Origin: Paracoccus wurundjeri
GTDB lineage: Bacteria > Pseudomonadota > Alphaproteobacteria > Rhodobacterales > Rhodobacteraceae
NCBI RefSeq assembly: GCF_030678915.1
Contig: NZ_JAUUTZ010000018.1
Coordinates: 1 to 64,000, forward strand
DNA length: 64,000 nt
Reading direction: 5' to 3'
Part shown: in pieces, positions 26,867 to 34,722 of the stretch
Layout: each line of letters begins with the position of its first letter
Position numbering within the stretch: the first letter of the stretch is position 1
The notes under the pieces: model-generated
Told to the model about the DNA's origin: nothing
What the model saw: the letters and a program-made list of their open reading frames with translations, nothing else
Database searches by the model: none
Translations under genes and position numbers: made by a program

Positions 26867-27334
26867 GTGATGATTTCGAATATGCTACATATTCCCGGCA
26901 CGGCAGGTCAAAAACTGGCGCGGGGCGTCGGGCGGCTGTTACGCATGATGGATCATGCGATTCTGACGGAGTTCACGCCGATACGCGGCCTGCGCGTCGA
27001 TGTGATCAGCCTTGCTCCGGATGGGGATATCTGGATTGTCGAGTGCAAGAGTTCTCGCACCGATTTTTCCTGTGACCGCAAATGGCACGGCTATCTGGAA
27101 TGGTGCGATCGCTATTTCTGGGCCGTCGACAGCGCGTTTCCACAGGAATTACTACCCGAGGAGCATGGTCTGATTCTGGCGGATGCGCATGGCGCGGAAA
27201 TTCTGCGCATGCCTCCCGAAACGCGACTGGCAGGGGCCAGACGAAGCAGGATCACCCGAAGCTTCGCGCGCGCCGCCGCAATTCGTCTGCAGGCCGGTCT
27301 CGACCCACAGGCATTCAGCGGCGCGGTTTTTTAG
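26867..27334 (+). CDS. mmcB: DNA repair protein MmcB, PD-(D/E)XK-like
   Basis: MmcB proteins are small SOS-linked nuclease-fold proteins tied to mitomycin C resistance in Caulobacter. This 155-residue product shows the PD-(D/E)XK layout: D45 in RVDVIS, then IVECKSS with E59 and K61, and a conserved WHGYLEWCDRYFWAVD block. Three starts are possible: GTG 26867, ATG 26870 and ATG 26882. A long match to the 16S tail, GAGGTGAT at 26864-26871, favours the last, which gives a protein starting MLHIPGTAGQ. A near-consensus LexA box lies upstream. Its 3' end overlaps that of the opposite gene by 20 bases. Confidence 0.85.
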   Translation: MMISNMLHIPGTAGQKLARGVGRLLRMMDHAILTEFTPIRGLRVDVISLAPDGDIWIVECKSSRTDFSCDRKWHGYLEWCDRYFWAVDSAFPQELLPEEHGLILADAHGAEILRMPPETRLAGARRSRITRSFARAAAIRLQAGLDPQAFSGAVF

Positions 27335-27533
27335 GCGCACCCTTCTGCGATCCTGCCCTGCGGACCGTTTCGGCAGCCGCAAGCAGTTCTTCCGCAATTT
27401 CTGTCGCTTCGTCGGCATCGAAATCCAACGGCAGATCCACGCCTTCGGCTTCGATATAAATACGCACCATTCCCTGATCGGTCGGCCCGACCTGAAGATT
27501 TGCCGCTATTTCACTTTGGCTGTTGATGCTCAC
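27315..27533 (-). CDS. Small conserved protein, DUF6324-like
   Basis: A 72-residue acidic protein from GTG 27533, reading VSINSQSEIAANLQ, then VGPTDQGMVRIYIEAEGVDL, PLDFDADEATEIAEELLAA, and a basic tail ending GAPKKPRR. I believe this is the short Rhodobacterales family DUF6324, whose members share the SEIAANLQVGPTDQGMVR core; the name is from memory and not certain. The GTG has AAAGGGA nine to ten bases upstream. An ATG 19 codons earlier is open but adds a stretch with no family likeness. Function unknown; probably cytosolic. It converges on mmcB and starts about 100 bases from tRNA-His on the other strand. Confidence 0.75.
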   Translation of the reverse strand: MSINSQSEIAANLQVGPTDQGMVRIYIEAEGVDLPLDFDADEATEIAEELLAAAETVRRAGSQKGAPKKPRR

Positions 27534-27636
27534 CTTGCTGTCCCTTTTCTTCGGAAGTTTTTCTCTATCCCGATACGAGATTCCGGGCAAGACGGGCTTG
27601 AATCCTTCGCAGAGCAGAGGTACAGAACGGCTCCGG

Positions 27637-27713
27637 GCCGCCTTAGCTCAGTTGGTTAGAGCGCTGGATTGTGGATCCAGAGGTCCCCCGTTCAAGCCGG
27701 GGAGGCGGTACCA
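27637..27713 (+). tRNA. tRNA-His (GTG)
   Basis: A 77-base cloverleaf with CCA encoded. The acceptor strands are GCCGCCT and AGGCGGT, the D-arm is GCTC...GAGC, the anticodon stem CTGGA/TCCAG has loop TTGTGGA with anticodon GTG, and the T-arm carries GTTCAAG. The discriminator is A73 and the first pair is G1-U72. This matches the known alphaproteobacterial form of tRNA-His that lacks the extra G at position -1. Confidence 0.97.
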
Positions 27714-27794
27714 TCATCAATCGATTGGTTGAGTGGCTTCGGATTCACCACATTCCATACAGGTCCGAAATCTTTCAGGCGCGATCTTCGGTGA

Positions 27795-28154
27795 TTACGG
27801 ACAGGGGCGAACTATGATCGGTGCGCCCGCATCCGTGCCGATCTCATGGCAGGTTTCACTGTCGCAGATATGCCACCCATCGCCGGTTTTACCGCTTGCG
27901 GCTAGGACTAGTTCGGCCTGAATCGGCAAATTCGGCCGCCAGACCCACCAGTCACCCTGCTTGACCGCGTTTTCGCCCGGCTCCATACCAGCACCGGATC
28001 CCTTGACTGCGGCTTTGGTCAGAAGCAGGCCGGTTTCCTCTATCCGCCAATATTCACGCCATGCTTGCCGTTCAATCGAATGAGTCCATTCCAACCGAAA
28101 ATCCGCACTGCTCAATGCAATCATCGTCGCCCCGGCCAGAAGGCAGCCCGTCAA
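27795..28154 (-). CDS. DUF1850 domain protein, TRAP transporter partner
   Basis: A 119-residue protein with DUF1850 features: a short hydrophobic start, FRLEWTHSIERQAWREYW, a central GDWWVWRPN segment, and the C-terminal WHICDSETCHEIG with two cysteines. DUF1850 proteins are encoded beside TAXI-type TRAP transporters and may act in the periplasm or at the membrane; no activity is known. The likely start is TTG 28154, which overlaps the permease stop as TTGA, so it depends on translation of the permease. An ATG at 28124 would remove half of the signal segment. Confidence 0.8.
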   Translation of the reverse strand: MTGCLLAGATMIALSSADFRLEWTHSIERQAWREYWRIEETGLLLTKAAVKGSGAGMEPGENAVKQGDWWVWRPNLPIQAELVLAASGKTGDGWHICDSETCHEIGTDAGAPIIVRPCP

Positions 28155-30238
28155 GCCAGCAGCTTTCGTTTCCAGATGAACACGAATAGCGCGGTCAGCA
28201 CGAAGCCCATCGCATCAGCTATCGGATATGCCGCAATCAGAAGGAATGCCGCGGCGGCAGCCAGTAGGCGCTCCCATATGGTAAGGTGCCGATCCAGCCA
28301 ACCGATGACTGAAAGCCCCCAAAGTCCAATGACAAGCACGCATTTGGCGACGATATAGGCGACTGCCGGCAAAAAGCCGATGGCATCGGTAAGCGGTCCG
28401 CCATTTTGCAGCATAAGGGCAGGAGTATAGACAGCCATAAAAGGTATGACAAAACCCGCGGCCGCGATCTTCAACGCTTCGAAACTGATTTTGAGACCCT
28501 TTTCCCTGGCGATCGGCGCTGCGGCAAAGCAGGCCAAAGCCACCGGCGGGGTGAGGTCGGCCATAATGCCGAAATAGAACACGAACATATGGCTGACGAT
28601 CAGCGGAACCCCCAACTCCAGCAGAGCAGGGGCCGCGATTGTCGATGTGATGATATAATTTGGAATGGTGGGAATTCCCATGCCCAGTATCAGGCAGGTG
28701 ATCATCGTCAGAATCAGTGACAGAAACAGGCTGCCCTTGCCCACCGAAACGATATAAAGGCCAAATGTATTCGCCGCGCCCGTCAGGGTCATGGTGCCGA
28801 TGATCACGCCAACCAAAGCGCATGCGATACCGACGGGCAGGGCGGTCTTGGCTCCGTCGGCGAGACTGTCGATAACCTGCCGGATGGTTCCGCGCCCGCC
28901 CTGACTGATCACGTTCCAGATCAGCAGCACCGTGATCCCGAACCACAGGGCATTATTGCCGAATTTCATGAAGCTCGACGCAACCAGTCCCAAACCGATC
29001 CAGAATATGATTTTCAGCACTTGCGAGGGCAGCCCGAACGCAGCCGACGCCCCAAGAATCAGCATCATGGTCAAAGCAAGGCCCACGGTGCCGGCAAATA
29101 GCGGCGTATAACCCGAGAACAGCAGGTAAACCAGAACTGCCAGGGGCAGGATCAGATACCAGCCTTCGCGTAATGCGTTGAGGGCCGAAGGAAGTTCTGA
29201 TTCAGGCATACCGCGCAAATTCGTGCGCCCGGCTTCAAGATGCACCATCCAGAAGGCCGAGGCGAAATAGAGGATCGCGGGAATAATTGCTGCCTGCACG
29301 ACCTCGACATAGGCGATACCCAGGGTTTCGGCCATGATGAAGGCGACGGCGCCCATGACCGGAGGCATGATCTGCCCACCCATCGACGCGGTCGATTCGA
29401 CGCCGCCCGCGAAAGCCGCGCGATAGCCGAAGCTTTTCATCAGCGGAATCGTGAACTGCCCGGTGGTAACGACATTGGCCACGCCAGAGCCCGATATCGT
29501 ACCCATGAGGCCCGAACTGACAACGGACACTTTCGCTGCACCACCTTGCCTATGCCCGACCAGGCCAAGCGAAACATCGGTGAACAGCTTGATCATGCCG
29601 GCTTTTTCAAGAAATGAACCGAACAGGATGAACAGGAAAATATATGTCGCCGAGACATAGAGCGGCGTGCCGTATACCCCTTCGGTCCCGAAGCTCAACT
29701 GTTCCATGACCTGAGCAAGATCATAACCTCGGGTCGCGAGTGGGCCCGGGAAATATTGCCCGAACAACGCATAAATCAGGAATACCCCGGACACGATCGG
29801 CAAGGCCGGCCCCATCACGACCCAGGCCGCGGCGAATACCGTGATCAGGATAATGATACCGATCACGATATCGACCTGGTTGATCGCTCCGGATCGCATC
29901 ATCAGCGGCACATATTCGATCCATTGATAGGCTGCAGCAACAACACCAAGCGCGGCTGCGATCCATGACAGCGTAATTCCTGCCTTGCCCCGGTTATTCA
30001 GCAGGGCAAGCAGCGGAAAGCACAGAAGCAACAGGAAGCCCAGATGCAAGGCGCGCTGCACCTGACTGGACAGATTGACGATATGTGCGGCGATGGCGAT
30101 CTGATAAAGTGAGAACGCAACTGCGATCCAATACAGGATCCGGCCCTGCAGACCTGCAGGAAAGCCCAGTTCAAGCGGATCGTGAATGCCAGAGTCGCCA
30201 GCCTGACCAGCAGGGGCGGATATGATCGTTTCGGTCAT
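28151..30238 (-). CDS. TAXI-type TRAP transporter, fused small and large membrane subunits
   Basis: A 695-residue inner-membrane protein with about 16 membrane helices, in which the 4-helix DctQ-like and 12-helix DctM-like parts are one chain, as is usual for TAXI systems. Conserved stretches include LFGSFLEKAGMIKLFTDVSL, SGSGVANVVTTGQFTIPLM, ESTASMGGQIMPPVMGAVAF and GMGIPTIPNYIITSTIAAPA. It imports an organic solute with the sodium or proton gradient, using the binding protein encoded upstream. I chose ATG 30238 with AGGA eight bases before it, rather than GTG 30244. A terminator lies between it and the binding-protein gene. Confidence 0.9.
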   Translation of the reverse strand: MTETIISAPAGQAGDSGIHDPLELGFPAGLQGRILYWIAVAFSLYQIAIAAHIVNLSSQVQRALHLGFLLLLCFPLLALLNNRGKAGITLSWIAAALGVVAAAYQWIEYVPLMMRSGAINQVDIVIGIIILITVFAAAWVVMGPALPIVSGVFLIYALFGQYFPGPLATRGYDLAQVMEQLSFGTEGVYGTPLYVSATYIFLFILFGSFLEKAGMIKLFTDVSLGLVGHRQGGAAKVSVVSSGLMGTISGSGVANVVTTGQFTIPLMKSFGYRAAFAGGVESTASMGGQIMPPVMGAVAFIMAETLGIAYVEVVQAAIIPAILYFASAFWMVHLEAGRTNLRGMPESELPSALNALREGWYLILPLAVLVYLLFSGYTPLFAGTVGLALTMMLILGASAAFGLPSQVLKIIFWIGLGLVASSFMKFGNNALWFGITVLLIWNVISQGGRGTIRQVIDSLADGAKTALPVGIACALVGVIIGTMTLTGAANTFGLYIVSVGKGSLFLSLILTMITCLILGMGIPTIPNYIITSTIAAPALLELGVPLIVSHMFVFYFGIMADLTPPVALACFAAAPIAREKGLKISFEALKIAAAGFVIPFMAVYTPALMLQNGGPLTDAIGFLPAVAYIVAKCVLVIGLWGLSVIGWLDRHLTIWERLLAAAAAFLLIAAYPIADAMGFVLTALFVFIWKRKLLA

Positions 30239-30267
30239 GGCCACTGTCCTGAAGAAATCGGAATCGA

Positions 30268-30298
30268 ATGAAGAAAAGAGCCGGGTAAACCCGGCTCT
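30268..30298 (-). terminator. Attenuating terminator between binding protein and permease genes
   Basis: On the minus strand AGAGCCGGG, a four-base loop and CCCGGCTCT are followed by TTTCTTCATT. It should stop most transcripts after the binding-protein gene, so that more of this protein than of the permease is made. Confidence 0.8.
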
Positions 30299-30311
30299 GA
30301 CCTTCCCGTGC

Positions 30312-31268
30312 CTATTCGGCCTTTACGCCGACCTCATCGTAATAGCGCTGCGCGCCGGGATGGAGAGGCACCGGCATGCCCTGCAACGCGTTCTGAACGT
30401 CCATGTCGGCGGTTGCCGCATGTGACGCTTTCAACGTATCCAGATTATCGTAAAGCAACTTGGTCATCTGATAGGCAAGATCATCGCTGACCTCGCTGGA
30501 GGTCACCAGATAATTGATGACGGCAACCGTCGCGACATCCTCTGTCTGGCCATCATAGGTTTCGGCCGGGATGGTTTCGGCAATATAGGGTGCGCCAAGT
30601 TTCTCGGCGATTTCAGTCGGTACGGCGACCACTTTGATATCGACCGCAGTCGAAAGATCCTTGAGCGAGGCAACCCCAAGGCCAGCGGATTGCAGCGTCG
30701 CGTCAAGCTGGCGGTTCTTCATAAGCTCGACCGATTCTGCAAAGGGAAGATACTCGACCTTGCCCAAATCGTCATAGCTCATGCCGGCGGCTTCCAGAAT
30801 TGCCCGCGCGTTAAGCTCGGTTCCGGATTTAGGGGCGCCGACCGACAATGCCTTGCCTTTCAGATCTTCCAGCGTCTCGATGCCGGAATCCTTGGTTGCG
30901 ACGATCTGGATGTAATTCGGGTAAATCGCCGAGATTCCACGCAATTTATCAAGGGGTTGAGGAAAGCCGGCTTCGGCATCTCCCTCTACCGCGAATTTTA
31001 CGGAATCGCCAAGCGCAAATCCGATCTCACCCTTGCCTTGCTGAAGCAGGTTCAGATTCTCCACGCTTGCCTTGGTCGCTTGCACCTGGGTCTTGGCGTC
31101 GGGAATTCCGTCCGTATAAATCTTCGACATCGCGCCGCCGACCGGATAATAGACGCCGGATGTCCCGCCGGTCAGAATATTGATGAAATCTTGTGCCGCT
31201 GCCGTCAATGGCGCGGCACCAAGTGCCAGCGCTGCCGTGCAGGCAAGGATGTTTTTATGAATTATCAT
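30312..31268 (-). CDS. TAXI family TRAP transporter solute-binding protein
   Basis: A 318-residue periplasmic binding protein. The signal peptide runs to about residue 25 (ALALGAAPLTAAAQ). The TAXI signature INILTGGTSGVYYPVGGAMSK follows, in two pieces around residue 30-48, then KGEIGFALGDSVKFA, KGKALSVGAPKSGTELNARA and VVAVPTEIAEKLGAPY. TAXI proteins bind dicarboxylates or amino acids such as glutamate; the ligand here is unknown. The ATG at 31268 follows GGGAGGAA. It is first in an operon with the fused permease and the DUF1850 gene. Confidence 0.9.
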   Translation of the reverse strand: MIIHKNILACTAALALGAAPLTAAAQDFINILTGGTSGVYYPVGGAMSKIYTDGIPDAKTQVQATKASVENLNLLQQGKGEIGFALGDSVKFAVEGDAEAGFPQPLDKLRGISAIYPNYIQIVATKDSGIETLEDLKGKALSVGAPKSGTELNARAILEAAGMSYDDLGKVEYLPFAESVELMKNRQLDATLQSAGLGVASLKDLSTAVDIKVVAVPTEIAEKLGAPYIAETIPAETYDGQTEDVATVAVINYLVTSSEVSDDLAYQMTKLLYDNLDTLKASHAATADMDVQNALQGMPVPLHPGAQRYYDEVGVKAE

Positions 31269-31419
31269 GATGTTCCTCCCTTATAACCATATGACCATCG
31301 GCAGTCTGCCGAGGGAAGTTTTACTTCAGAGACTGCTTTTTGGCCAATTTTGCAATAGTGAAAAACCACATCCGCAATGCGGCCGTCAACATCGATACTG
31401 TCGGTTGCGGCATGCCGGA

Positions 31420-31782
31420 TCAGGCATTCGCCTCGCGAATTTTGTCGGCGGCTTCCTTGTCGTAGCCAACGTTTTTCTGATCGAAAAGCTGGTCCAATTC
31501 GCCTGACAGGGTCATCTCGGTGACGATATCGCATCCACCGACGAATTCACCCTTGACATAAAGTTGCGGAATTGTCGGCCAATCCGAAAATTCCTTGATT
31601 CCCTGGCGAATTCCGTCATCCGCAAGCACGTTTACATCCCGATAGCTGACACCCATATAGTTCAGCACACCGGCGATCCGGCTGGAAAATCCGCATTGCG
31701 GCATTTCCTTGGTACCTTTCATGAAGAGCACGACCTCATTGGTGTCAATCGTCTCTTGAATTTGTGTTTTCACATCGCTCAT
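31420..31782 (-). CDS. grxD: Monothiol glutaredoxin, CGFS type
   Basis: Grx4-type glutaredoxins carry [2Fe-2S] clusters with BolA partners and help in iron sensing and cluster transfer. The 120-residue protein has [16 protein letters not shown] with active-site C30, [20 protein letters not shown], and a C-terminal helix. The ATG at 31782 has AAAGGA upstream; an in-frame ATG 24 codons earlier is less likely. The upstream gene, 71 bases before it on the same strand, encodes a BolA protein, its usual partner. A 150-base spacer separates it from the TAXI gene downstream. Confidence 0.94.
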   Translation of the reverse strand: MSDVKTQIQETIDTNEVVLFMKGTKEMPQCGFSSRIAGVLNYMGVSYRDVNVLADDGIRQGIKEFSDWPTIPQLYVKGEFVGGCDIVTEMTLSGELDQLFDQKNVGYDKEAADKIREANA

Positions 31783-31853
31783 TGCGCTGTCCTTTTGATC
31801 ATAATTCTCAGAATTTCCCGTCTGCCGCCTGAATGCAGGGGCAGGGGCATGCA

Positions 31854-32096
31854 CTACTCCGGCGCCTTGGTGGTCAGGGCAAGCGCATGCAATTCGCCCG
31901 CCGGGCCATCCATTTTTCCTTGCAAGGCGGCATAGACCGCACGTTGTTGTTGAACCCGGTTCTTACCGCGGAAACTTTCATCGACCACCTCGGCCGCATA
32001 ATGATTTCCGTCTCCTGCAAGATCGGTAACCGTGATCTGCGCGTCGGGGAATGCGACTCTGATGAGCTTTTCGATTTCGTGAGCTTCCATCGCCAT
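31854..32096 (-). CDS. BolA family protein
   Basis: An 80-residue BolA-fold protein with [17 protein letters not shown] at the start and [20 protein letters not shown] with the conserved class II KH-like loop, then a C-terminal helix ending [11 protein letters not shown]. The histidine in GNHYAAEVV is a candidate cluster ligand when paired with GrxD, as in the known Grx-BolA complexes. The ATG at 32096 follows AAGGAA. It precedes grxD and should be co-transcribed with it. Family placement is firm; it may be closer to IbaG than to BolA itself. Confidence 0.9.
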   Translation of the reverse strand: MAMEAHEIEKLIRVAFPDAQITVTDLAGDGNHYAAEVVDESFRGKNRVQQQRAVYAALQGKMDGPAGELHALALTTKAPE

Positions 32097-32397
32097 CTGA
32101 AGTTCCTTTTGTCGTTGCTAACAGATGTAGGGGAAGGCCCGATAAGCCGCAAGGGCGGCTACCGGACGCATGGCTGACTGTCCACGCCGAAATCGTGATG
32201 GATATCTAATTTCCATATAATCAGTATTATGGAACATTACTGTTAGGATTGAAATGCTCATCACTGGGCATCGTCTGTGCGATATCGTCCCGTATCTTAC
32301 GAGAATTCGGCTTTCATTAATATGCTGCGACCTTTGCGTATCTTGCTCTTACGGCCAAGTTCCGAAAGATTCAGCTCGAGAAAGTAAGGAGGCTTAG

Positions 32398-32952
32398 ATG
32401 GCAGTCACACCCCCCGTTTGCGATTTTGGCGCACCATGGCACGACTTTACCTTGCCCGGTACTGATGGTCGGAATTACAGCCTTGGCGATATCACCGGTC
32501 CCAAGGGCACGCTGGTCATGTTTATCTGCAATCACTGTCCTTACGTCCAATCGATCATCGACCGCATCGTGCGCGATGCGAGTGAATTACAGCAAGCCGG
32601 TATCGGCGTCGTCGCCATCTCTGCCAATGATGTCGCGGAATATCCGCAGGACGGACCTGAGCAGATGAAGGCCGAGGCCGAGAAACACGGCTTTACCTTT
32701 CCGTATCTTTATGATGAAACTCAATTGGTTGCGCGGGCATATGGCGCCGAATGCACACCGGATTTCTTCGGATACAACGCGAATGGCGAGCTGCAATATC
32801 GCGGCCGGCTTGACGCTTCACGCCGCCAGGCTACCGCGCCGGATGCCCGCCGCGAATTGTTCGAGGCCATGACACAGATAGCCGAAACCGGAAAAGGCCC
32901 GAAAGATCAAATACCTTCGATGGGATGCTCGATCAAGTGGAGAACAGCATGA
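32398..32952 (+). CDS. Thioredoxin-fold (AhpC/TSA-like) family protein
   Basis: A 184-residue cytosolic protein of the redoxin group often annotated as thioredoxin family protein. It has a CxxC motif at C44 and C47 in CNHCPYVQSI, then VVAISANDVAEYPQDGPEQM, and YGAECTPDFFGYNANGEL, where ECTPDFF takes the place of the cis-proline loop. A C-terminal SMGCSIKW is typical of this subfamily. It probably reduces disulfides or peroxides, but no substrate is known. The ATG at 32398 follows AAGGAGG. The 300-base spacer before it (32097-32397) also contains the bolA promoter and no gene. The stop overlaps gph as ATGA. Confidence 0.82.
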   Translation: MAVTPPVCDFGAPWHDFTLPGTDGRNYSLGDITGPKGTLVMFICNHCPYVQSIIDRIVRDASELQQAGIGVVAISANDVAEYPQDGPEQMKAEAEKHGFTFPYLYDETQLVARAYGAECTPDFFGYNANGELQYRGRLDASRRQATAPDARRELFEAMTQIAETGKGPKDQIPSMGCSIKWRTA

Positions 32953-33632
32953 ATGTTTGTATGACCCCCTGCCCCATAGTCTTCGACCTTGACGGCACCC
33001 TGATTGATAGTGCGCCGGATATCCATGCCTGCGTCAATGCCGTGCTGCGCGAATTCCATGTTTCGCCATTGACGCTGGATCAGGTGCGTAGCTTCATTGG
33101 CGGCGGCGTCGAAGTGTTGTGGCGGAAGGTCATCCGCGCGACAAATACCGATCCGGCCAGAATGCGCGACATGCTTTCGGCCTTCATGACCCGTTATCAT
33201 ACGGCGACAGCATTGACCCGACTGTTTCCTAACGTCAAGGAAACATTAGAAATTCTGACCGATAGAGGGCACCCTCTGGGAATCTGCACCAACAAGCCGC
33301 TACAGCCGACGGAAGCCATTCTGGGCCATTTCGACATTCGCAACCTTTTCGGAGAAATCATCGGCGGCGACTCGCTGCCCGAAAAAAAGCCGGATCCGGC
33401 GCCGCTTCGCGCGGCTTTGACCGGCCTTGGCGCGCATCCTGAAAACCCTCAGGCGATCTATGTCGGTGACAGCGAATTCGATGCGCATTGCGCGGCGGCC
33501 GTGCCGGTGCCCTTCATGATCTTCAGCCGTGGCTACCGGCAAACACCGATAACAGAGCTTCCTCATGCGGCAGAATTTGACGATTTCACCGCACTTCCGG
33601 CCCTGATCGAATCTGCAAAATCTGTAGCATGA
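32949..33632 (+). CDS. gph: Phosphoglycolate phosphatase
   Basis: A HAD-superfamily phosphatase that removes phosphoglycolate, a by-product of DNA repair or Rubisco. The 227-residue protein has motif I FDLDGTLIDSAPDI, motif II in LGICTNKP, motif III in LPEKKPDPAP and motif IV YVGDSEFDAHCA, plus a helical cap between motifs I and II. The ATG at 32949 overlaps the previous stop by four bases. Related HAD enzymes have other small substrates, so the Gph assignment is probable rather than sure. No cbb genes are nearby. Confidence 0.85.
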   Translation: MNVCMTPCPIVFDLDGTLIDSAPDIHACVNAVLREFHVSPLTLDQVRSFIGGGVEVLWRKVIRATNTDPARMRDMLSAFMTRYHTATALTRLFPNVKETLEILTDRGHPLGICTNKPLQPTEAILGHFDIRNLFGEIIGGDSLPEKKPDPAPLRAALTGLGAHPENPQAIYVGDSEFDAHCAAAVPVPFMIFSRGYRQTPITELPHAAEFDDFTALPALIESAKSVA

Positions 33633-33759
33633 TCGGAGCGATTGGCCCGACTCGTGTCAATATCCTCTTGTCACCGCGAGTTGAGCTGACAGCGTGCTTG
33701 ACATCGGCTTGAAAAAAACGGCAATCCATGGCGTAACCGCGCAACCGAAAGGCTCCGTC

Positions 33760-34188
33760 ATGGATCTGCGTCAGCTTAGCCCTGACCTTGCCGTCTCGCC
33801 CCAGATTCTGCCCGAGGATATTCCTCAGCTTGCCGCGGCCGGATTCCGGGTGCTGATCAATAATCGTCCCGATGACGAGATCGAACCCGATATCGATCAT
33901 GAGGTCATGGCCGCCGCCGCAGAAGCCGCAGGAATGGCCTATTATTACATGCCATTCCACCCGGGGCAAATCACCCCTGCCCTGATCTCGGAATTTGCCG
34001 GCGCTACCGCCGGACAGACTCCGGTCATTGCTTATTGCCGCTCGGGCAACCGCTGCACGGTGCTGTGGGCATTGACACAGGCTGGAAAACGACCGGAAAG
34101 CGAGATTCTCGAAACGGCGGCCAAGGCAGGATATGACCTGTCGACCCTTCGCCCGCTTCTGGCCTCGTTGGCGAACCGCAGGAATTAG
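33760..34188 (+). CDS. DUF442/TIGR01244 family phosphatase-like protein
   Basis: A 142-residue protein of the family annotated TIGR01244 sulfur transferase or beta-lactamase hydrolase-like phosphatase. It shows MDLRQLSPDLAVSPQI at the start, GFRVLINNRPDDE near residue 35, and the active-site loop VIAYCRSGNRCTVLWAL with the catalytic cysteine near residue 95 and an arginine five residues on. In relatives this domain is fused to a persulfide dioxygenase-like hydrolase and is tied to sulfide handling; here it stands alone. ATG 33760 has AAAGG upstream. A possible promoter TTGACA lies near 33697. Confidence 0.78.
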   Translation: MDLRQLSPDLAVSPQILPEDIPQLAAAGFRVLINNRPDDEIEPDIDHEVMAAAAEAAGMAYYYMPFHPGQITPALISEFAGATAGQTPVIAYCRSGNRCTVLWALTQAGKRPESEILETAAKAGYDLSTLRPLLASLANRRN

Positions 34189-34233
34189 GTCCGCCTGCCG
34201 CCCGAAGATCGACCCCGCAGCATCACTTCCGGG

Positions 34234-34578
34234 TTATGCCGGAACGCCCAATGCGCGTTTGACATTGGCGGTCCAGCCAAGCAGACGCTGTTCGCCCGCT
34301 GCGATGGCCGGGCGCTTCATCACGCTGGGTTTCTCTCCCATCATGGTGACCGGATCGGCGCGACGTTCTTCCTCGGACATGCCGCGCCAGGTCAGGCTGG
34401 CGCGGTTGATGATCTTTTCACCCCACTCGGTTGCCATGCTGCTGCGCTCCGCCTTGGACAAAGGCTCTTTCTGGACATCGCGGAAATCCACGGTCCAGCC
34501 ATGTTCTTCAAGCGCTGCCTGCGCCTTCTGACAGGTCGAGCAATGGGCAAGACCGTAAAGCGTCAAATTCTTCGGCAT
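34234..34578 (-). CDS. ArsC/Spx family protein
   Basis: A 114-residue thioredoxin-fold protein with the N-terminal CSTC motif (C13, C16) in LYGLAHCSTCQKAQAAL, a central WGEKIINRASLTWRGM, and MMGEKPSVMKRPAI with the conserved KRP segment. The YffB/ArsC-like subfamily is close to glutathione-dependent arsenate reductases, but most chromosomal members have no shown arsenic role. No ars genes are near. ATG 34578 follows GAGGATC. It ends 45 bases from the convergent DUF442 gene and starts 13 bases after the end of the tiny lipoprotein gene. Confidence 0.85.
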   Translation of the reverse strand: MPKNLTLYGLAHCSTCQKAQAALEEHGWTVDFRDVQKEPLSKAERSSMATEWGEKIINRASLTWRGMSEEERRADPVTMMGEKPSVMKRPAIAAGEQRLLGWTANVKRALGVPA

Positions 34579-34590
34579 GAGATCCTCTAC

Positions 34591-34665
34591 TTACACAAGT
34601 GGAACGAGTGGTACACCGCAGGCGGACAGGGCCAGCAAAGCGGTAATGACGGCAAGAAGTCTCAT
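34591..34665 (-). CDS. 24-residue lipoprotein
   Basis: A 24-codon frame: ATG at 34665, TAA at 34591. The product reads MRLLAVITALLALSAC then GVPLVPLV. It has a complete lipoprotein signal with lipobox ALSAC and C16, leaving a nine-residue hydrophobic mature peptide. An AAGGAT site lies seven bases before the ATG. It sits between the DUF3422 gene (58 bases upstream) and the ArsC-like gene (13 bases downstream) on one strand. I do not recognise a named family. Such short lipopeptides can act like entericidins or lysis peptides, or may be structural; this is speculation. Confidence 0.62.
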   Translation of the reverse strand: MRLLAVITALLALSACGVPLVPLV

Positions 34666-34722
34666 GATATTATCCTTTTCGATCCTTGCCGGATTTATCT
34701 TGTACCGGGGCGGCGGCGCAAC

